Source of the DNA: Burkholderiales bacterium
GTDB taxonomy: Bacteria > Pseudomonadota > Gammaproteobacteria > Burkholderiales > Burkholderiaceae_C
Assembly (NCBI GenBank): GCA_947448105.1
Contig: CANFNE010000093.1
Coordinates: 1 to 8,930 of the forward strand
Reading direction: 5' to 3'
Length of the DNA stretch: 8,930 bases
Under the pieces are notes generated by a model. That model was not told the DNA's origin and searched no databases. It was given only the letters and a program-made list of their open reading frames with translations. Positions 6,687-8,930 of this stretch are shown piece by piece. Position 1 is the first letter of the stretch. Each line of letters begins with the position of its first letter. A program made the translations under genes and the position numbers.

Positions 6687-6699
6687 CGGCGTTACGCCG
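6687..6699. terminator. Small hairpin CGGCG-TTA-CGCCG between converging dsbB and argA
   Basis: A 5-bp GC stem with a 3-nt loop falls on the argA stop codon, 20 bp after the dsbB stop. It could act on both strands, but neither side has a T-run, so termination here is only a possibility. Confidence 0.3.
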
Positions 6700-8044
6700 A
6701 AAGCTTCTTCACCAGCACCTGGCTTTTGCGGTCCCAGTTGTACTTGCGCTTGCGGGCGTCGGGCAGCCAGTCAGGGTCTACCAGCACAAAGCCGCGCTTC
6801 AAAAACCAGTGGGTGGTGCGGGTGGTGAGCACAAAAATGCTGTCCAACCCGGCCGCCTTGGCGCGATGTTCGATGCGCTTGAGCACGCGCTCGCCGTCGC
6901 CTTGGCCTTGTACTTCGGGCGACACGGTGAGCGCCGCCATTTCTGCCGTTTTGGCCTCCGGATAGGCATAGAGCGCGGCGCAGGCGAAGATCACGCCGTC
7001 GTGCTCAATCACGGTGTAGTAGCCCGCATCGCGCTCAATCTCGGTGCGGCTGCGCTTGACCAGGGTGCCGTCTTGCTCAAAAGGCTCTATGAGCTTGAGG
7101 ATGCCGCCCACATCGTCCTCGGTCGCTTCGCGAAGTTCTTCGAGCTTTTCGTCCACGATCATGGTGCCTATGCCGTCGTGCACATAGACCTCTAACAAAA
7201 TCGCGCCGTCCACCGCATAGGGAATGATGTGGCTGCGCTCCACGCCCGATTTGCAGGCGCGCACGCAGTGCTGCAAATAAAAACCCACGTCCGTGGGGTG
7301 GTTGGCCGGGGGCAGTTCGGCGAGTAGCGCCTCTGCGGCGGCCAGGGGCAGCTCGGTGTCGATGGGGTTGTCTTCACCCGCCGGTTCTTCGGGGCGCATG
7401 CGCAGGCCCGGGATTTCGGTCAGAAAAATCAGTTTGTCGGCCTGCAAGGCGGTGGCCACCGAGGTGGCGACTTCTTCCATAGTCAGGTTAAAGGCCTCGC
7501 CGGTGGGTGAAAAGCCAAAGGGCGACAGCAGCAACAGCGCGCCCATGTCCAGCACCTTGCTGATGCCTGCCGTGTCCACCTTGCGCACCACGCCCGAATG
7601 CTGAAAATCCACCCCGTCCACAATGCCCACGGGCCGCGCGGTAATAAAGTTGCCCGAAATTACCCGCACCGTCGAGTCGGCCATGGGCGTGTTGGGCAGG
7701 CCCTGGCTAAAGGCGGCCTCAATCTCGTAGCGCAGCTGGCCGGCGGCCTCTTGCGCGCAGTCCAGCGCCACTTCGTCGGTAATGCGGATGCCGTGCGAAT
7801 AGCGGGGCACATGGCCCTTGGCCTGCAATTGCTCGTTCACCTGGGGCCGAAAACCGTGCACCAGCACAATTTTGACGCCCATGCTCTGGATCATGGCCAG
7901 GTCTTGCGCCAGATGCGGCAACTTGCCCGCCGCCACCGCCTCGCCCGCAATGCCGACCACAAAAGTCTGGTTGCGAAACTTGTGGATATAGGGCGCCACC
8001 GAGCGAAACCAGGGTACGAAGGTGAAATTGAAGACGGAGGTCAT
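6692..8044 (-). CDS. argA: N-acetylglutamate synthase (amino-acid acetyltransferase)
   Basis: The enzyme makes N-acetyl-L-glutamate from glutamate and acetyl-CoA, the first committed step of arginine synthesis, in the cytosol. Its 450 residues match the classical two-domain form (E. coli 443). The amino-acid-kinase-like domain (about 20-295) shows FVVGIAGEAV, VLVHGFRPQVN (60-70), the ISGNFITARPVG strand (129-140), DGVDFQHSGVVRKVD and TGEAFNLTMEEVAT; this domain usually binds the feedback inhibitor arginine. The GNAT domain (about 303-450) includes REATEDDVGGILKLIEP, FACAALY, VSPEVQGQGDGERVLKRIE (374-392, acetyl-CoA loop) and VLTTRTTHWFLKRGF. No strong Shine-Dalgarno precedes the ATG at 8044, but no better family-consistent start exists. 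It diverges from the toxin-antitoxin pair across a 177-bp gap. Confidence 0.97.
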   Translation of the reverse strand: MTSVFNFTFVPWFRSVAPYIHKFRNQTFVVGIAGEAVAAGKLPHLAQDLAMIQSMGVKIVLVHGFRPQVNEQLQAKGHVPRYSHGIRITDEVALDCAQEAAGQLRYEIEAAFSQGLPNTPMADSTVRVISGNFITARPVGIVDGVDFQHSGVVRKVDTAGISKVLDMGALLLLSPFGFSPTGEAFNLTMEEVATSVATALQADKLIFLTEIPGLRMRPEEPAGEDNPIDTELPLAAAEALLAELPPANHPTDVGFYLQHCVRACKSGVERSHIIPYAVDGAILLEVYVHDGIGTMIVDEKLEELREATEDDVGGILKLIEPFEQDGTLVKRSRTEIERDAGYYTVIEHDGVIFACAALYAYPEAKTAEMAALTVSPEVQGQGDGERVLKRIEHRAKAAGLDSIFVLTTRTTHWFLKRGFVLVDPDWLPDARKRKYNWDRKSQVLVKKLSA

Positions 8045-8180
8045 GGGTGGTGCTGGGGCTGTTGAGCGCGGTTTTAACTAGCCGCTAATGTACCGAAGGT
8101 GGGGACGCCGCCTCTGGCCGAGTGACCGCGGCAGTGCCTGAGCGCGGACCCTGCATACCATGGCGCTGTGTTAAATTTCA

Positions 8181-8204
8181 AAGGTAGCGACTTTTGACTA
8201 CCTT
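8181..8204. promoter_or_regulatory. Perfect 7-bp inverted repeat, likely operator of the toxin-antitoxin module
   Basis: AAGGTAG (8181-8187) and CTACCTT (8198-8204) are perfect inverted arms separated by 10 nt. The centre lies about 30 bp before the antitoxin ATG, where the promoter should be. Ribbon-helix-helix antitoxins characteristically bind such palindromes to repress their own operon. A TTGACT hexamer (8194-8199) overlaps it, but no good -10 follows at proper spacing, so the promoter itself is not placed. Confidence 0.55.
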
Positions 8205-8221
8205 ACGAATGGGAGCAATCC

Positions 8222-8539
8222 ATGGCCACCACCAGCCTCGCAAGCAGCCCCACCAGCTTGAAATTGCCCGCAGCGCTCAAAACGCAGCTTGAAATCAACG
8301 CCCAGGATGCGGGCATCAGCCTGCATGCATTCATGGTGCAAGCCCTGGCCGACTCGGTGCACCGCACCCGGCTGCGTCAGGCGTTTGTGCAGGACGCACA
8401 AACCGCGTTGGACGGCATGAAAGCCAGCGGATTGGGTCACGAACTGGGTGACGTCCGCACCTATTTTGCTGAATTGTCCAGACACCGCAAAGGCGTGCAA
8501 ACCAAGCCGCAAGATCTGTCGCCGACGCCTTTGGGTTAA
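8222..8539 (+). CDS. Type II antitoxin with ribbon-helix-helix N-terminus
   Basis: This 105-residue protein probably binds and neutralises the toxin encoded just downstream and represses their shared promoter as a dimer. Residues 11-50 read as ribbon-helix-helix: a beta strand TSLKLP, helix AALKTQLEINAQDAG and helix SLHAFMVQALADSVHRTR. The rest (51-90, LRQAFVQDAQTALDGMKASG to YFAELSRHRK) is the expected toxin-wrapping tail, ending in a disordered-looking PQDLSPTPLG. GGGAG lies 6 nt before the ATG, a good ribosome site. The toxin gene begins 5 bp after the stop. The operator-like palindrome upstream supports autoregulation. It resembles the CopG/ParD group; a precise family is not assigned. 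Confidence 0.82.
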   Translation: MATTSLASSPTSLKLPAALKTQLEINAQDAGISLHAFMVQALADSVHRTRLRQAFVQDAQTALDGMKASGLGHELGDVRTYFAELSRHRKGVQTKPQDLSPTPLG

Positions 8540-8544
8540 AAGCC

Positions 8545-8847
8545 GTGGCGCGTGTATTCCTGAGCCAGACCGCATTTGAAGATCTGCTTCGGCTGGACGA
8601 GTTTCTGGCTGAGTCTGACGATCCGATGGTCGGTGGCTTGTTGGATTTCACCCTGGACGCCTTGAACGTGTTGACGCACCAGCCCGGCATCGGAAGGCCG
8701 GTGGAGGGGGGACTGCGCGAACTCATTATTTCGCGCAGGCGCAGCGGCTATTTAGCGCGCTACGAATTCGACCAGGCTCGCGATCTGGTGCTAGTGGCAC
8801 GCGTTCGCCATCAACGGGAATCCGGGTACTCCGAGGGGGAGCTTTGA
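8545..8847 (+). CDS. Type II toxin, ParE/RelE superfamily
   Basis: The 100-residue product has the compact ParE-like layout: a beta strand ARVFLSQTAFEDLLRL, two helices with FLAESDDP and LLDFTLDALNVLTHQPGIG, the motif GRPVEGGLREL (50-60), a central beta-sheet IISRRRSGYLARYEFD and LVLVARVRHQRESGY (81-95). The RHQRE ending of the last strand is typical of this group. ParE members poison DNA gyrase and RelE members cut mRNA on the ribosome; the sequence looks more ParE-like, but the target is inferred. The start is a GTG 5 bp after the antitoxin stop with a poor ribosome site, consistent with coupling that keeps toxin below antitoxin. The gene appears intact, with no frameshift. Confidence 0.85.
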   Translation: MARVFLSQTAFEDLLRLDEFLAESDDPMVGGLLDFTLDALNVLTHQPGIGRPVEGGLRELIISRRRSGYLARYEFDQARDLVLVARVRHQRESGYSEGEL

Positions 8848-8892
8848 CAAAAGTCCGGTAGGCAAGGTGAAACAGGTGCCACCCCTTGGCTG

Positions 8893-8898
8893 GGATAA
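8893..8898 (+). promoter_or_regulatory. Candidate -10 box for a gene leaving the right edge
   Basis: GATAAT within GGGATAATCC is a close match to the -10 consensus and resembles the box before dsbB. No -35 is seen at 16-18 bp spacing. Transcription would begin at about 8905. Confidence 0.35.
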
Positions 8899-8905
8899 TC
8901 CCCCG

Positions 8906-8930
8906 GTGAACGCCCCCCATCCCCCCACCC
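8906..8930 (+). CDS. Possible start of a further gene (partial, unknown product)
   Basis: A GTG at 8906 opens a frame reading MNAPHPPT up to the window end. Short proline-rich starts like this are common in related genomes, and a -10-like box lies just upstream. Only eight codons are visible, so the product cannot be named and the call is tentative. Confidence 0.3.

Noticed and set aside
6687..6699. Strong bidirectional intrinsic terminator between dsbB and argA
   Set aside because: The stem has only 5 bp and lacks a T-run on either strand, so it is listed only as a low-confidence hairpin.
8844..8849. Perfect TTGACA -35 hexamer at the end of the toxin gene
   Set aside because: No acceptable -10 hexamer lies 16-18 bp downstream (best is TGAAAC); it coincides with the toxin stop codon and is probably chance.
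1..8930. CRISPR array, tRNA, rRNA, insertion sequence or prophage elements
   Set aside because: I looked for regularly spaced repeats, cloverleaf-like segments, transposase motifs and terminal inverted repeats, and saw none.

Overview
The window looks like chromosomal DNA of a high-GC betaproteobacterium, most likely a member of the Burkholderiales (Comamonadaceae-like). This rests on the high GC content, the style of CysI, ArgA, DsbB and YggX, and an MnmC that resembles the bifunctional proteobacterial enzyme. The assignment comes from recalled family sequences, not from a search. There are ten supported protein genes, two of them central to a probable operon, plus one possible gene start at the right edge. 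I see no rRNA, tRNA, CRISPR array, insertion sequence or phage gene.

Left edge (1-1050): the N-terminal half of a sulfite/nitrite reductase hemoprotein gene (cysI) runs leftwards out of the window. Its upstream region has an AT-rich island that looks like a CysB-type promoter, and then a run of a 7-bp tandem repeat merging into a GC-rich hairpin.

Middle (1051-6004): five genes lie head to tail on the minus strand. In transcription order they are yggX (Fe(II) trafficking/oxidative protection), an MnmC-family tRNA-modification protein, ribokinase, an inosine-uridine-type nucleoside hydrolase, and a 2-oxoglutarate/Fe(II) dioxygenase of the isopenicillin-N-synthase type. The last three are tightly spaced (33 bp and 2 bp) and form a convincing nucleoside-salvage unit. 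The hydrolase splits a nucleoside into base and ribose, the kinase traps ribose as ribose-5-phosphate, and the dioxygenase could oxidise the freed base or a related compound. That last step is the most interesting inference in the window. The MnmC protein is unusual because its C-terminal FAD oxidase half is intact while its N-terminal methyltransferase half is shortened and has lost its signature motifs.

Right part (6005-8044): dsbB is transcribed rightwards, divergent from yggX, with all four redox cysteines in place. It converges on argA (N-acetylglutamate synthase, first step of arginine synthesis), which is read leftwards.

Right edge (8045-8930): a compact two-gene type II toxin-antitoxin module follows (ribbon-helix-helix antitoxin, then ParE/RelE-fold toxin). 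A perfect 7-bp inverted repeat just upstream is a good autoregulatory operator candidate. The last 25 bases may be the start of a further gene, with a -10-like box so close that the message could be leaderless.
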